Assembly (NCBI RefSeq): GCF_024220585.1
Contig: NZ_JAMXKF010000005.1
Span: forward strand, 186,289 to 250,288
Reading direction: 5' to 3'
Length of the DNA: 64,000 nucleotides
Source: Dyadobacter diqingensis
GTDB lineage: Bacteria > Bacteroidota > Bacteroidia > Cytophagales > Spirosomataceae
Under the pieces are notes generated by a model. That model worked only from the letters and a program-made list of their open reading frames with translations, had not been told where the DNA came from and did no database searches. The position numbers and the translations under genes were made by a program. This document shows positions 45,091-56,375 of this stretch, in pieces; within the stretch, counting starts at the first letter, position 1; every line of letters begins with the position of its first letter.

Positions 45091-47785
45091 CATAGATAAA
45101 ACGTCTTACGAAGCGAAGGAGGGTAAAAACCTGTTAGAAACCTGTCTGACACTGGGTTTTAACCTGCCTTATTTTTGCTGGCATCCGGCAATGGGTTCGG
45201 TTGGCGCATGCCGACAATGTGCGGTCAAGGTTTTCAAAGATGAAAATGATACACAGGGACGTTTGGTAATGTCCTGCATGGAAAGTGTTCGGGATAATAT
45301 GTTTTTATCGGTGGATGATCCGGTGGCCAAAGCTTTTCGTTCTCAGAATATCGAATGGCTTATGACCAATCACCCGCACGACTGTGCGGTTTGTGATGAG
45401 GGCGGGTCCTGTCATTTGCAGGATATGACCGTGATGACGGGGCATGCTTACCGGCGTTTTGAGTTTAAAAAACGGACTTACAAAAATCAGTATCTGGGCC
45501 CGTTTGTCAACCATGAAATGAACCGGTGTATCCAGTGTTATCGCTGTGTACGGTTTTACAAGGATTATGCAGGAGGAAAAGACCTGGACGTTTTTGGTGC
45601 GCATAACCATGTCTATTTTGGGAGAGAAAGCGACGGTGTGCTTGAAAATGAGTTCAGCGGTAACCTGGCTGAGATTTGCCCGACCGGTGTTTTTACTGAC
45701 AAAACTTTAAAAGACCATTACACCCGCAAGTGGGATATGACCATGGCGCCGTCCATCTGCCAGCATTGCAGCGTGGGGTGTAACATCATTGCCGGTGAGC
45801 GTTATGGAAAACTAAGGCAGATCACCAGTCGCTTTAACAGTGAGGTGAATGGCTACTTTATATGCGACCGGGGACGTTTTGGTTACGAATTCGTCAACGG
45901 TATAACCCGCGTTCAACAACCAGTGATCCGCGGAGCAATGGTAGGAGGGGATGAAAAACGGAATCTGTACGACAATTTGAAAACGTTTTTTGAAAATCTG
46001 GACATTATTGGCATCGGATCTCCGCGGGCATCACTGGAAGCAAATTTTGCGTTAAGACAGCTCGTAGGCGAAGAACATTTTTATCAGGGGATTTCTGAAA
46101 ATCAGGCTGGTTTGTTGCGCATCCTGCTTGCCACTTTAAATTCCGGGAAAGTGCACACACCATCGATAAAAGAGATTGAACAGGCAGACGCGGTGCTGAT
46201 TCTGGGCGAAGATCCCACCAATGCGGCTCCCCGAATCGCTCTTGCCCTGCGGCAGGCAGTGAGGAGAAAACCATTGGAGCATGCACAAAATATCAAAATT
46301 CCGGCCTGGCATGATGCTGCCCTGCGCGAGTTTATCCAGGAAGAAAAAGGGGATATGTTCATCGCCTTTCCTGTGGAAATAAAACTGGATGAATTGAGCA
46401 GCGATACCTTTTTCGGATCACCCGACGAGATTGCACGTTTTGGTTTTGCCATTGCCAGTTATCTCAATGAAGAGGTTGTTAGCCCTGATGGACTGGACGA
46501 AGCCACCGAAAAACGCGCATTTGCTATTGCAGCAATTTTAAAAAATGCAGAGCATCCCTTAATTATTTCCGGTACAAGTCTGGGACATGAGGGGATTGTA
46601 AAAGCCGCCTGTAACATCGCCTTGGCAATTGGTGTACAAAAGGAAATAGGTAGTCTGTCGTTGATTGTGCCTGAATGTAACAGCATGGGACTGGCTATGA
46701 TGCAGGCTCCTGCGCTTGATAAAGCTTTTGAAGCGGTTCAGCAGGGAGGCGTAGGCGCGGCCATTATTCTCGAAAACGATTTATACCAAAGAGCCGAAAA
46801 AACAGATGTCGATCATTTTTTTGAGACCTGCCGGCACGTGATGGTATTGGATCATCTGCATCATGCGACAACGAGTCAGGCCTCGCTGCTGATCCCGGTT
46901 TCTACCTTTGCTGAGGGAGATGGTACGATGGTCAGTCATGAAGGACGTGCGCAGCGGTTCTTTCAGGTTTTTATGCCTAAAAATGAAAATATCCGGGAAA
47001 GCTGGCTTTGGCTTGACGAATTCAGGCAGTTTAAAAACGGTGTTGATCCGCAGGAATTAAACGAGCCGGGAAATTTGATTGAGGAACTGGTCAGGGTTAT
47101 ACCGCAATTTAAGGGAGCTGAAACGGTTTCTCCACCGTCTGATTTTCGCATAAACGGCCAGCGAATTCCGAGAGAACCCCATCGTTATAGCGGACGTACT
47201 GCCATGTTGGCGAATATTGCCGTCAGTGAACCCAAGCCGTCTCAGGATGATGATTCGCCGCTTTCTTTCACCATGGAAGGATATCGGGGCATTCCTCCCG
47301 CACCGCTGATTCCGTTCTTTTGGGCTCCGGGCTGGAATTCGGTGCAATCCATCAATAAATACCAGATTGAAGTAGGCGGGCCGTTGCATGGAGGCGATCC
47401 TGGCAGGAGACTATTTATAGAAGGGGAAATGTCAAGAATTGATTTTTGGAAAATGCCTGTTTCTCAGTTTTTAGCTGAATCCGGGGAAACGGAGATTATC
47501 CCGTTGACACACATTTTTGGCTCCGAAGCGCTGAGCGTTTATTCGGCAGCTGTTGCAGAAAGAGCGCCGAGTCCCTATGTGCTGATCAGCGAAAAAGACG
47601 CCGAGAAATTTGATGTTGCCGAACATGCGTTATTACGCCTGAGGATTCAGACCCAGTGTTTTGATCTTCCTGTGAAAATAAAGAAAGAATTACGTCCGGG
47701 ACTGGCTGCCATACCGTTTAATCTGCCTTCGATGGCAGGCATCGGCTGGCCTGCGAAAGGGATCTTATCAAAAATAGAGCCATGA
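45077..47785 (+). CDS. nuoG: NADH-quinone oxidoreductase subunit G
   Basis: A 902-residue subunit, close to the length of the enterobacterial form. The N-terminal 2Fe-2S ferredoxin has cysteines in NLPYFCWHP and [10 protein letters not shown]. Then follow [17 protein letters not shown] and [13 protein letters not shown] for the 4Fe-4S clusters N4 and N5. A further CQHCSVGCN with a distant FICDRG supplies the cysteines for the extra cluster N7, which only some bacteria keep. The remaining two thirds is the molybdopterin-oxidoreductase-like domain, without a molybdenum site role. Confidence 0.95.
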   Translation: MAHINIDKTSYEAKEGKNLLETCLTLGFNLPYFCWHPAMGSVGACRQCAVKVFKDENDTQGRLVMSCMESVRDNMFLSVDDPVAKAFRSQNIEWLMTNHPHDCAVCDEGGSCHLQDMTVMTGHAYRRFEFKKRTYKNQYLGPFVNHEMNRCIQCYRCVRFYKDYAGGKDLDVFGAHNHVYFGRESDGVLENEFSGNLAEICPTGVFTDKTLKDHYTRKWDMTMAPSICQHCSVGCNIIAGERYGKLRQITSRFNSEVNGYFICDRGRFGYEFVNGITRVQQPVIRGAMVGGDEKRNLYDNLKTFFENLDIIGIGSPRASLEANFALRQLVGEEHFYQGISENQAGLLRILLATLNSGKVHTPSIKEIEQADAVLILGEDPTNAAPRIALALRQAVRRKPLEHAQNIKIPAWHDAALREFIQEEKGDMFIAFPVEIKLDELSSDTFFGSPDEIARFGFAIASYLNEEVVSPDGLDEATEKRAFAIAAILKNAEHPLIISGTSLGHEGIVKAACNIALAIGVQKEIGSLSLIVPECNSMGLAMMQAPALDKAFEAVQQGGVGAAIILENDLYQRAEKTDVDHFFETCRHVMVLDHLHHATTSQASLLIPVSTFAEGDGTMVSHEGRAQRFFQVFMPKNENIRESWLWLDEFRQFKNGVDPQELNEPGNLIEELVRVIPQFKGAETVSPPSDFRINGQRIPREPHRYSGRTAMLANIAVSEPKPSQDDDSPLSFTMEGYRGIPPAPLIPFFWAPGWNSVQSINKYQIEVGGPLHGGDPGRRLFIEGEMSRIDFWKMPVSQFLAESGETEIIPLTHIFGSEALSVYSAAVAERAPSPYVLISEKDAEKFDVAEHALLRLRIQTQCFDLPVKIKKELRPGLAAIPFNLPSMAGIGWPAKGILSKIEP

Positions 47786-48738
47786 ACGAGATATTCCGAT
47801 ACATCCTGATGATTGTGATCATGTTGTTTACGCTGACCACCATTGCTGCCTGGCTGATCTGGTTGGAACGCCGTATGCTGGCGCTGTGGCAGGACCGATA
47901 TGGCCCCAATCGTGCGGGACCGTTTGGGCTGCTGATTGTGGCTGCGGACACGATCAAGCTGTTTTTCAAGGAAGACTGGATTCCGCCATTTGCCGACAAG
48001 GTGATTTTCGTGATAGCGCCCACCATTGTTGCCGCTGCCGTTCTGATGAGCTTCGTGGTTGTACCTTTCGCACCGGGAATTCTCGTCTCGGATCTGAACG
48101 TGGGTTTACTGTTTTTCCTTGCCATGTCATCGTTGGGCGTGTACAGTATCGTGCTGGGAGGCTGGGCTTCCAATAACAAATATTCCTTACTGGGCGCTCT
48201 TCGGGGTGCTTCTCAAATGATCAGTTATGAGGTTTTTATGGGTTTGTCGCTCATGGGGGTGGTGATGCTTTCCGGTTCGTTCAGACTTACGGATATCGTA
48301 CTGGCGCAAAAGGACTACTGGTTCGTGTTTACGCAGCCGGTAGGTTTTGTACTTTTTCTGATCGCCGGAATCGCGGAAACACATCGTCTGCCTTTTGATA
48401 TTCCCGAGGCTGAAAGCGAGCTGGTTGCCGGGTTTCACTCGGAGTATTCAGGGATGAAATTCGGGATGTTTTTTATCGGGGAATATCTGGGTATCACGCT
48501 CGTTTCCGCGATGGTTGTCACGGTGTTTTTCGGAGGTTGGCTCGGGCCGTCATTTCTTCCTCCGCTGGTTTGGTTTGCACTAAAAACCTTTGTTTTTATT
48601 CTGCTTTTTATATTACTGCGGGCATCGCTTCCTCGGCCAAGGTACGATCAGCTGATGGAATATGGCTGGAAAATAATACTGCCGATCGCGCTGCTGAATT
48701 TGTTGATTACAGGCGCGGTAGCATTATTAATGTATTAA
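47782..48738 (+). CDS. nuoH: NADH-quinone oxidoreductase subunit H
   Basis: A 318-residue membrane subunit with about eight transmembrane helices. Conserved blocks are [21 protein letters not shown] near residues 30-50, the [10 protein letters not shown] loop, and the quinone-channel [29 protein letters not shown], given here in part as [10 protein letters not shown]. It joins the peripheral and membrane arms. It overlaps nuoG by 4 bp and leaves a 23-bp gap to nuoI. Confidence 0.95.
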   Translation: MNEIFRYILMIVIMLFTLTTIAAWLIWLERRMLALWQDRYGPNRAGPFGLLIVAADTIKLFFKEDWIPPFADKVIFVIAPTIVAAAVLMSFVVVPFAPGILVSDLNVGLLFFLAMSSLGVYSIVLGGWASNNKYSLLGALRGASQMISYEVFMGLSLMGVVMLSGSFRLTDIVLAQKDYWFVFTQPVGFVLFLIAGIAETHRLPFDIPEAESELVAGFHSEYSGMKFGMFFIGEYLGITLVSAMVVTVFFGGWLGPSFLPPLVWFALKTFVFILLFILLRASLPRPRYDQLMEYGWKIILPIALLNLLITGAVALLMY

Positions 48739-48761
48739 CAATCAGGTTAAACGATACGGTT

Positions 48762-49277
48762 ATGATCAGTCTGTTAAGATCCATGGGACTTACTTTTCTG
48801 CATATGTTCAGGAAGCGGGAAACCATTCAGTATCCGGAAGAAAAGGTGACATTGCATCCGCGCTGGCGCGGGAGAATTGTTTTGACCCGCGACCCGGATA
48901 TGGGTGAACGCTGCGTGGGATGTTATTTATGCGCCGCTGCCTGTCCGGTTGACTGCATTTCTTTGCAGGCGACAGAGGACGAAAATGGCAGGCGTTATCC
49001 CGAGTTTTTTCGCATTAACTTTTCGCGCTGTATTTTCTGCGGTTATTGCGAAGAAGCCTGCCCGACCTATGCCATTCAGCTTATTCCTGATTTTGAGATG
49101 GCTGAGTACAACCGGCAGAATCTGGTGTATGAAAAGGAAGACCTGCTGATCAATAGCGAAGGGAAATATCCAGGTTACAATTATTACAAAGTAGCAGGTT
49201 TATCTGCCGGGATCAAAGGCAAGGGCGAAGGAGATAATGAGGAGCCGCCGGTGGACGTACATAGCTTATTACCATAA
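48762..49277 (+). CDS. nuoI: NADH-quinone oxidoreductase subunit I
   Basis: A 171-residue ferredoxin-like subunit with two 4Fe-4S clusters (N6a, N6b) in [15 protein letters not shown] and [15 protein letters not shown]. The ATG at 48762 is chosen; the longer open frame lies inside nuoH. The N-terminal amphipathic helix ([13 protein letters not shown]) docks on the membrane arm. It ends 2 bp before nuoJ. Confidence 0.95.
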   Translation: MISLLRSMGLTFLHMFRKRETIQYPEEKVTLHPRWRGRIVLTRDPDMGERCVGCYLCAAACPVDCISLQATEDENGRRYPEFFRINFSRCIFCGYCEEACPTYAIQLIPDFEMAEYNRQNLVYEKEDLLINSEGKYPGYNYYKVAGLSAGIKGKGEGDNEEPPVDVHSLLP

Positions 49278-49279
49278 AA

Positions 49280-49810
49280 ATGGACATAGCCTTTTACATC
49301 ACAGCAGCCGTCACTTTGATTTCGACGGTCATGGTCATTACCCGGCATAATCCGGTGCATGCGCTGTTGTATCTGGTCATTTCACTCCTGTCGCTGGCCA
49401 TGATTTTTTTCTTACTGGGTGCTGCTTTTGCGGCACTGCTCGAAATTATCATTTATGCAGGCGCGATCATGGTGTTATTTATTTTTGTGATCATGCTCCT
49501 GAATCTGGGAGAAGAAACGGCGGCTCAGGAGAAAAAATGGCTGAAAGCCAGTGTCTGGACCGGACCGGCGATCATGGCGGGAATTTTGCTGTTCGAGTTT
49601 TATTATCTGATATCCTCTTCGGATGCTGTGTTGTACAATGAGCCTAACATTGGTCCCCGGCCGGTTGCTTTGTCGTTGTTTCGGGAATATCTTATTGGTG
49701 TGGAGCTCGCTGCGATGCTGTTAATGGCGGCTGTGGTCGGCGCTGCACACATAGGTCGGCATAAAAAAGTGGTGTTGCACCGGTTTTTAAAAGAGAAGGA
49801 AATGTCATGA
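49280..49810 (+). CDS. nuoJ: NADH-quinone oxidoreductase subunit J
   Basis: A 176-residue membrane subunit with five predicted helices. Conserved [20 protein letters not shown] and the pi-bulge helix [19 protein letters not shown] are both present. It helps pass the conformational signal to the proton pumps. It overlaps nuoK by 4 bp (ATGA). Confidence 0.94.
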   Translation: MDIAFYITAAVTLISTVMVITRHNPVHALLYLVISLLSLAMIFFLLGAAFAALLEIIIYAGAIMVLFIFVIMLLNLGEETAAQEKKWLKASVWTGPAIMAGILLFEFYYLISSSDAVLYNEPNIGPRPVALSLFREYLIGVELAAMLLMAAVVGAAHIGRHKKVVLHRFLKEKEMS

Positions 49811-50118
49811 GCTCATCCGTATCCACAGAAATCGTCATGTTGCTGGCCGCGCTGCTTTTCGTGCTGGGCATTACCGGCGTGATCATCCGCAAGAATATCA
49901 TATTCATGCTGTTATCAGTCGAGATTATGCTGAACGCTTCGGGGCTGGCATTTGTAGCGGCCGGTTCGCGCTGGGGGCAACCCGACGGACAGGTCATGTT
50001 TATTTTTATTCTGGCCATGGCGGCAGCAGAAGTTTCTATCGGATTGGCATTGATCCTGCAAATCTATCACCAGCATAAATCCCTGGATATTGACAAACTA
50101 AGGGAAATGAACGGATAG
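49807..50118 (+). CDS. nuoK: NADH-quinone oxidoreductase subunit K
   Basis: A 103-residue membrane subunit with three helices. The conserved Glu residues of the proton path lie in [15 protein letters not shown] and [16 protein letters not shown] purine-rich site (GAGAAGGAAA) precedes the start. It leaves a 21-bp gap to nuoL. Confidence 0.95.
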   Translation: MSSSVSTEIVMLLAALLFVLGITGVIIRKNIIFMLLSVEIMLNASGLAFVAAGSRWGQPDGQVMFIFILAMAAAEVSIGLALILQIYHQHKSLDIDKLREMNG

Positions 50119-50139
50119 CGCACTTTTAATTGAAAGGCT

Positions 50140-52029
50140 ATGAATAACCTCTTATGGCTCATACCCGCTTTACCTCTCGCCGGCTTTCTCCTATTGGTGG
50201 CCGCCGGAAAACATTTGTCTAGTAAACTTGTCGCATTGACGGGTGTAGGAAGTATATCGCTATCCGCTTTGGTGACGATCATGATCGGCCTCAACTTTTT
50301 GTCATCGGCAACGGACAAAGAGACTTATCACCAGACATTGTGGACGTGGATGGATGTAGGCGGATTTAGACCGGAAATAGCGCTTTCGCTCGATGCCCTT
50401 TCACTGGTTTTTGTTTTTGTGATCACCTTCATAGGAAGTCTGATCCACGTGTATTCTGCCGGATTTATGGCTGCCGATAAAGACTATTCACGGTTTTTCG
50501 CCTGTATGAATTTGTTTGTGTTTTCGATGCTGATACTCGTTTTGGCTGATAACCTTTTGTTAATGTATCTGGGCTGGGAGGGAGTTGGTTTATGCAGTTA
50601 TCTGTTGATCGGGTTCTGGTATGAAAATCCTGCAAACGGATATGCGGCCCGAAAAGCCTTTGTCATCACCCGAATAGGCGACACGGCCATGGCACTCGGA
50701 CTTTTTACTATTTATTACCAGTTCGGTACTTTGGTTATGTCCGAGATCTCGGCCAATGCGGCGTCCGTCTGGCAGCCCAATACCCCCATCGCAACCGTCA
50801 CGGCGCTTTTGCTTTTGGCCGGAGGTATGGGAAAATCGGCGCAGTTACCGTTACAAACCTGGCTTCCGGATGCAATGGCGGGACCCTCACCCGTAAGTGC
50901 TCTTATTCATGCAGCAACCATGGTGACAGCCGGCGTTTACCTGATCGCCAGGATGCATGTCCTTTTTGAATTGTCGGCCCTCGCGCAAATGATCGTCGCG
51001 GGAGTCGGGGCGGTTACTTTGCTTGTGGCAGGTTTCAGTGCACTTACACAATATGATATCAAAAGAGTGCTCGCTTATTCTACCATCAGTCAGATCGGTT
51101 ATATGTTTCTTGCCCTGGGTGTGGGAGCATGGACAGCCGCAATTTTCCATTTTATGATCCACGCATTTTTCAAAGCACTTCTGTTTCTGGCCGCCGGTGC
51201 GATCATTGAAGCGCTGGGGCATGAGCATAACATGTTTAAAATGGGTGGTCTTAAAGACAAAATGCCTCTGGTATTCTGGACTTTTCTGATCGGGGCAGCG
51301 TCGTTATCAGCTTTGCCTTTGATCAGCGCCGGTTTTTATAGCAAAGATCAGATTCTCTGGTATGCGTGGGCATCGGAAAAAGGAAGCCCGATCTTATGGT
51401 TCATTGCAATTTTTGGCGCATTCATCACGGCTGCTTATACAACCCGGATGATGATCCTGACTTTCTGGGGTGTCACCAGGACGGAAATCGGGCATCATCC
51501 CGGCAAACTGATGACAATACCGTTAATTATTCTTGCCTTTTTCTCAGTTGTCGCCGGGTTTATCGAACTGCCTCACAACTTCGGGCATTTTACACTTTTC
51601 TCAGATTTGCTCCACCGGGTACTTCCGTCCACCGTTTTACAGGCTGATGAAAGCTCGGAATGGAAATTTCAGTTGCTGGCATTTTTGGCAACTTTTGGTG
51701 GTATTTATCTGGTATTCATTTACTATTACCGGGAGCCATATAAAATAGAAAGATTACGGGAAAATTCTTCGTTCCAATCGCTTTACCGGTTTTGGCATAA
51801 CGGCTGGGGATTCGACAGGTTATTTGATCTGGTATTTGTAAATCCGTTCGTTTTCATAGCGCAAATCAATAAACGTGACATTGTGGATAGATTTTATGAT
51901 GGTATAACTTCCGTCACAGAACATCTTTATCGACTACTGTCCGCTACCCAAACTGGATCGCTGCGATGGTATATTATGGGTATGGTCATCGGTGCAATAA
52001 TCATTTTAGGCTTACAGATCATGTTATGA
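50140..52029 (+). CDS. nuoL: NADH-quinone oxidoreductase subunit L
   Basis: A 629-residue antiporter-like proton-pumping subunit, of usual length. The signature FACMNLFVFSMLILVLADNLL, LGWEGVGLCSYLLIGFW and LPLQTWLPDAMAGPSPVSALIHAATMVTAG blocks are present (cited here in part: WEGVGLCSYLLIGFW; LPDAMAGPSPVSALIH). The C-terminal lateral helix region (about 520-629) follows. Its stop overlaps nuoM by ATGA. Confidence 0.96.
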   Translation: MNNLLWLIPALPLAGFLLLVAAGKHLSSKLVALTGVGSISLSALVTIMIGLNFLSSATDKETYHQTLWTWMDVGGFRPEIALSLDALSLVFVFVITFIGSLIHVYSAGFMAADKDYSRFFACMNLFVFSMLILVLADNLLLMYLGWEGVGLCSYLLIGFWYENPANGYAARKAFVITRIGDTAMALGLFTIYYQFGTLVMSEISANAASVWQPNTPIATVTALLLLAGGMGKSAQLPLQTWLPDAMAGPSPVSALIHAATMVTAGVYLIARMHVLFELSALAQMIVAGVGAVTLLVAGFSALTQYDIKRVLAYSTISQIGYMFLALGVGAWTAAIFHFMIHAFFKALLFLAAGAIIEALGHEHNMFKMGGLKDKMPLVFWTFLIGAASLSALPLISAGFYSKDQILWYAWASEKGSPILWFIAIFGAFITAAYTTRMMILTFWGVTRTEIGHHPGKLMTIPLIILAFFSVVAGFIELPHNFGHFTLFSDLLHRVLPSTVLQADESSEWKFQLLAFLATFGGIYLVFIYYYREPYKIERLRENSSFQSLYRFWHNGWGFDRLFDLVFVNPFVFIAQINKRDIVDRFYDGITSVTEHLYRLLSATQTGSLRWYIMGMVIGAIIILGLQIML

Positions 52030-53591
52030 TACTCGTCTGGCTCATCGGCATATTCATGGGAGGAGGTACCGCCGCGCTAATCCTGGGGCAATGGAATAAA
52101 TCAATTCCACGATGGGTAGCACTGGCGACGGCACTGGCCGGTTTTTTACTTGTCGCGATTTTCTGGACGAATCAGTATCAGATGATCAATACGCATCCGT
52201 CCAGCGTCTGGCTTGTGGATTTTAAACGGGACTGGATCTCGTCGTTCGGGATAAGTTTTCATTTGTCAATAGACGGACTAAGTCTTCTGTTGTTGGTATT
52301 AACCTGTTTTTTGGGGATTTTGGCAGTGCTTTGTTCCTGGAAAGAAATCACCGAACGTACGGGCTTTTACTATTTCAACTTGCTTTGGATACTGGCCGGC
52401 GTGTCGGGCGTTTTCATGGCAATGGACCTGTTTCTCTTTTATTTCTTCTGGGAAGTAATGCTGATCCCGATGTATTTTCTGATCGGGATATGGGGGAGTG
52501 AAAATAGGGTTTATGCGGCTTACAAGTTTTTCATTTTTACGCAGGCAAGCGGTCTGTTGATGTTCCTGGCGATTCTCGGATTGTATTTTATTCACGGGCA
52601 GAATACCGGGATGTATACCTTCAATTATTTCGAACTGATGGAGACCGTTATTCCTTCTGAAACGGGGCTTTGGCTGATGCTGGGTTTCATGGTTGCTTTT
52701 GCAGTAAAACTTCCGGTATTTCCCTTTCATACCTGGCTGCCCGATGCACATAGCGAGGCGCCTACTGCCGGAAGCCTGATATTGGCCGGATTGCTTTTGA
52801 AAACCGGCGCTTATGGCATGTTACGGTTTGTTATTCCTTTGTTCCCGGCCGCTGCGGAACAAATGGCGTTGCCCGCCATGATCCTGGGCGTTGCCGGAAT
52901 TGTTTACGGAGCGGTACTGGCCTATTCACAAACCGATCTGAAACGGCTGGTTGCATTTACCAGCGTAAGCCACATGGGTTTCGTGCTGATGGGGATTTTC
53001 TCCTTCAATGAACTGGCTTTTCAGGGTGTCGTTATGCAGCTTGTTACTCATGCCATCAGCACGGGCGCTTTGTTTATCATGGCAGGGATGATCAAGGAGC
53101 GGCTGCATACACGCGATATGAACCAGATGGGCGGACTTTGGTCACGGATGCCGAAAATGGGAGCCGTCGGACTTTTATTCGCGATGGCTTCGCTGGGATT
53201 GCCGGGGCTGGGCAATTTTATTGCGGAGTTTCTGATCCTGCTTGGTGCTTTTAAAGCCAGTGTCTGGATTACCACTGTTGCAGCGCTCGGACTGGTTTTC
53301 TCGGCTGCCTATTCGCTGCGTATTGTCCAGAAGATTTTCTGGGGTCCGCAGGACGGATATGGTCATATCCGTGATTTTTCTCTGAGAGAAATATTGGTTA
53401 TGACCACGCTCACTTTGTCTATTATCGGGCTGGGATTATATCCACAGCCGGTAATCGATACCGCAGCACCAGCCATCAACAAACTGGTTTTGCTGCTGGA
53501 AACGGACAAAACCCAGGTCGGGAAAGTAACGAAGCCGGATACGCAGCAATATCTTGTAAAAAAATATCAGGAGTCTTATGTCAGAAAATGA
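52026..53591 (+). CDS. nuoM: NADH-quinone oxidoreductase subunit M
   Basis: A 521-residue antiporter-like subunit. The ATG at 52026 overlaps the nuoL stop; the longer frame to 51966 is rejected. Key features are the FFWEVMLIPMYFLIGIWG helix with the conserved Glu, and FHTWLPDAHSEAPTAGS with the pumping Lys region. It overlaps nuoN by 14 bp. Confidence 0.95.
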   Translation: MILVWLIGIFMGGGTAALILGQWNKSIPRWVALATALAGFLLVAIFWTNQYQMINTHPSSVWLVDFKRDWISSFGISFHLSIDGLSLLLLVLTCFLGILAVLCSWKEITERTGFYYFNLLWILAGVSGVFMAMDLFLFYFFWEVMLIPMYFLIGIWGSENRVYAAYKFFIFTQASGLLMFLAILGLYFIHGQNTGMYTFNYFELMETVIPSETGLWLMLGFMVAFAVKLPVFPFHTWLPDAHSEAPTAGSLILAGLLLKTGAYGMLRFVIPLFPAAAEQMALPAMILGVAGIVYGAVLAYSQTDLKRLVAFTSVSHMGFVLMGIFSFNELAFQGVVMQLVTHAISTGALFIMAGMIKERLHTRDMNQMGGLWSRMPKMGAVGLLFAMASLGLPGLGNFIAEFLILLGAFKASVWITTVAALGLVFSAAYSLRIVQKIFWGPQDGYGHIRDFSLREILVMTTLTLSIIGLGLYPQPVIDTAAPAINKLVLLLETDKTQVGKVTKPDTQQYLVKKYQESYVRK

Positions 53592-55008
53592 CTTTTTCGC
53601 ACTTGCGCCGTTATTGCTGCTGTCGGGATCCGCAGTACTGATTATGCTGCTGATTGTGGCAAAACTCAGCCATCGTATCATCCAGATCAGCAGTCTTTTT
53701 TTGTTCTTTATATCATTTCTATCGCTTTTCTATATTCAAAAAATACTTCCGTACAACGTTGGGACTTTACTGGTAGTTGATGGTTTTGGCGTTTTTATAG
53801 TCGGGCTGGTTATTTTTTCGGGCTTAGTCGTTAACATACTTTCTTACATCTATTTTGAGGAAAAAGAGGAGGGCCCCAGGGAATATTATGTGTTGTTGTT
53901 TTTGTGTACACTGGGTGCATCGGTTCTTGCGCTGAGCCAACATTTCGTATCCTTGTTTCTCGGGCTCGAAATTCTGACCGTGGGATTGTATGCATTGATC
54001 GCCTATTTGAGAGGAAGAAATCACAGCATCGAGGCGGGGATAAAATATCTGGTTCTGGCGGCCTTTTCTTCTGCATTTCTCCTTTTTGGTATGGCCCTGA
54101 TTTATCTGGAAACGGGTACCATGGTGTTTTTGCAGATGATCCCCGAATCGACAAAGTCTCTTTCGCCATTGTTTTATGCCGGGCTGGGAATGATGCTGGT
54201 GGGGGTGGGTTTTAAGCTGGCCGTTGTGCCCTTTCACATGTGGACGGCCGACGTATATCAGGGGGCGCCGGCACCTGTAACGGCGTTTATTGCCACGGCG
54301 TCCAAGGGTGGTGTGCTGGCGGTTTTGTTTCGCTTTTTTATTGCCATTGATGGATTTAAGTTCTCATCGGTGATGTTCGTACTTGCCTGTATCGCGGCAG
54401 CGTCCATGATCTTTGGAAATTTACTCGCCTTACGCCAGCGCAATCTGAAACGGATTCTTGCCTATTCCTCTGTTGCGCATATGGGTTATTTGCTGGTGGC
54501 GTTTGTTCCGGGAAGTTTAATGAGCCTCCAGGCCGTTTGTTTTTATTTGTTTGCTTATTTCGCCACCACACTTGCCGCTTTTGGGGTGGTCATTCTGATG
54601 TCGGGGAAAAATGATGATGCTGAAGATATTGATGAATACCGGGCACTTTTCTGGCGACATCCGGGACAAGCCTGCATGCTCAGTTTCGCTATGCTTTCGC
54701 TCGCGGGTATTCCGCTTACGGCCGGATTTACCGGGAAATTTTACATTCTCGCCACGGCGGTTCAATCCGGTTATTGGCCGCTGGCTGTTATTTTGGCATT
54801 GAGCAGCGTCATTGGCTTGTTCTATTACCTTCGTGTTATCACCGCGATGTTTGCGGGGAACAGCAATAGCGTCCCGGAAGTAAAGGAAAAACATGTATTT
54901 TTTTTCAGGGCCGGAATGCTGGCATTGTCGGTTCTCGCCGCCATGATCATTTGGTTAGGTATTTATCCCGAGGATGTGATCAGTTTTATTCGTTTGATCG
55001 CTTTCTAA
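53578..55008 (+). CDS. nuoN: NADH-quinone oxidoreductase subunit N
   Basis: A 476-residue antiporter-like subunit and the last gene of the operon. Blocks include LGLEILTVGLYALIAYLRG, the FHMWTADVYQGAPAPVTAFI loop and YSSVAHMGYLL. An AGGAG site at 53569-53573 precedes its ATG inside nuoM. A terminator follows the stop by 5 bp. Confidence 0.95.
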   Translation: MSENDFFALAPLLLLSGSAVLIMLLIVAKLSHRIIQISSLFLFFISFLSLFYIQKILPYNVGTLLVVDGFGVFIVGLVIFSGLVVNILSYIYFEEKEEGPREYYVLLFLCTLGASVLALSQHFVSLFLGLEILTVGLYALIAYLRGRNHSIEAGIKYLVLAAFSSAFLLFGMALIYLETGTMVFLQMIPESTKSLSPLFYAGLGMMLVGVGFKLAVVPFHMWTADVYQGAPAPVTAFIATASKGGVLAVLFRFFIAIDGFKFSSVMFVLACIAAASMIFGNLLALRQRNLKRILAYSSVAHMGYLLVAFVPGSLMSLQAVCFYLFAYFATTLAAFGVVILMSGKNDDAEDIDEYRALFWRHPGQACMLSFAMLSLAGIPLTAGFTGKFYILATAVQSGYWPLAVILALSSVIGLFYYLRVITAMFAGNSNSVPEVKEKHVFFFRAGMLALSVLAAMIIWLGIYPEDVISFIRLIAF

Positions 55009-55013
55009 ATAAA

Positions 55014-55041
55014 ATACCGTCCGGAAAGCTCCGAACGGTAT
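55014..55041. terminator. Terminator of the complex I operon
   Basis: A 12-bp stem with one mismatch (55014-55025 with 55030-55041) and an AAGC tetraloop, between the converging nuoN and tail-fibre-domain genes. T-rich flanks on both sides are modest. Confidence 0.7.
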
Positions 55042-55075
55042 ATGATTATTCTCACTATGTTTAAATACGTATTGA

Positions 55076-56332
55076 TTATTTTCCTTTAACATTTGCGGAA
55101 CAACCACCTGCATTAGCTGAGGAAACCAGTAATTTTGCCTCTAAATCAGCCAGTTTTGCAGCCAGCGCTTCAATCGTGCTAACCTGCTTTTTCAAATTGT
55201 CATTTAACGTTGTCACTTCTGTGGACTGTTTTCTGAACTGTTCGTTTTCTGCTTTCAAAGCAGCGATTTGTGCCTGCTGTTCCTGTATTGCCTTTACCAA
55301 AAGTGGAGTCAGCTTACCATAATCAACGGTCCAAGGTTCGGTACTTGCATTTTGGCCACCTACGGTTACTGCTTCAGGATAAATTTTGAACAAATCCTGC
55401 GCGATAAATCCGGTCGAACGTTTTTTTGCCTTGTCACTTTTGTAATTATAATCCGACACCTTTATTTTCATCAGATCCGACAAACTATACTGCGTCGATT
55501 TGATGTTTTCTTTTAAACGGACGTCGGAAGTTGTATTGAAAAAAGTTGTTGCAGCATTTGTAGAAATTGAGCCCACCAATGTGCCATTTACCGAAAATGT
55601 TGCTAAAAATCCTGCGGCAGAACCGAGTGCACCGTTCCGGGTGATGTACATAGGACTATAATTGGATGCACCGCTGCGTTGTACCACGATGGCGCCGTCA
55701 CTTAACGCGCCGTTTTGATTTTGGAAAATAATGCCGTCTGTCGTGCTGGTACCTTGTGTCATGTTGCCGATGTTTGGAATAGGATCAATCCCGAAATAAG
55801 CAAGACCACCAAAAACAGATAATTTAGCAGGAGGTAAAGCTGTGCCAATTCCAACATTACCATTTTCCATAATTTTCAGCCCCGGACTATTTGGATTTAA
55901 GCTCCATGGTGCAATCACAAGTCCGTTATTTGCATCAACATTTACATCCCCATCGGGCGAAAAAATGATGTGTGAATCTCCTTGTCTTACCAGGCCGTTG
56001 TATCCGCCATTTGTCGCCATGGTTTCGAATAAAAGGAACTTATTACCAGGTCTTCCGAAAGCAGCAATACTGGACCCGAAGACTGGTGCCGCATTTTCCA
56101 TTACGTGTAATCTCAGGCCTGGTGTATCAATTCCGATACCAACCAGCCCCCGGTCTTTCGTCACCACAACTTTGGAACCGTCGGTAGCCTCGGCTTCCAG
56201 GTTGTTGTTAGCTCCGATAACGGTTGGGTTACTGCCTATTTTTACCTGCGCCATTATGGGAGATGACAAAAGTACTCCAAATGCGATTGCAGGAAGTGTC
56301 AGGCTTCTAATAAGTAATTTTCTAGTGCTCAT
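55076..56332 (-). CDS. Surface protein with C-terminal S74 intramolecular chaperone domain
   Basis: A 418-residue exported protein; the ATG at 56332 opens the signal peptide, while a TTG 27 bases upstream is less likely. The N-terminus has the VKIGSNPTVIGANNNLEAE motif shared with the protein at 57759-58550. The C-terminal S74 domain has the self-cleaving Ser/Lys motif TSDVRLKENI and GFIAQDL, then a coiled coil (about 345-400). S74 domains help trimeric fibres fold and then cut themselves off. A trimeric surface fibre is inferred; a phage origin is not supported by neighbours. Confidence 0.82.
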   Translation of the reverse strand: MSTRKLLIRSLTLPAIAFGVLLSSPIMAQVKIGSNPTVIGANNNLEAEATDGSKVVVTKDRGLVGIGIDTPGLRLHVMENAAPVFGSSIAAFGRPGNKFLLFETMATNGGYNGLVRQGDSHIIFSPDGDVNVDANNGLVIAPWSLNPNSPGLKIMENGNVGIGTALPPAKLSVFGGLAYFGIDPIPNIGNMTQGTSTTDGIIFQNQNGALSDGAIVVQRSGASNYSPMYITRNGALGSAAGFLATFSVNGTLVGSISTNAATTFFNTTSDVRLKENIKSTQYSLSDLMKIKVSDYNYKSDKAKKRSTGFIAQDLFKIYPEAVTVGGQNASTEPWTVDYGKLTPLLVKAIQEQQAQIAALKAENEQFRKQSTEVTTLNDNLKKQVSTIEALAAKLADLEAKLLVSSANAGGCSANVKGK

Positions 56333-56375
56333 AAAACATTTTGTTAAGTTGGGTTTCAATGGTTAAGCTGATTTT

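Noticed and set aside
48537..48761. An upstream extension of nuoI
   Set aside because: It lies inside nuoH and has no NuoI-like sequence; the ATG at 48762 fits the family start.
55076..56332. A prophage remnant because of the tail-fibre S74 domain
   Set aside because: No other phage gene is nearby, and the protein has a signal peptide like its surface-protein neighbours.
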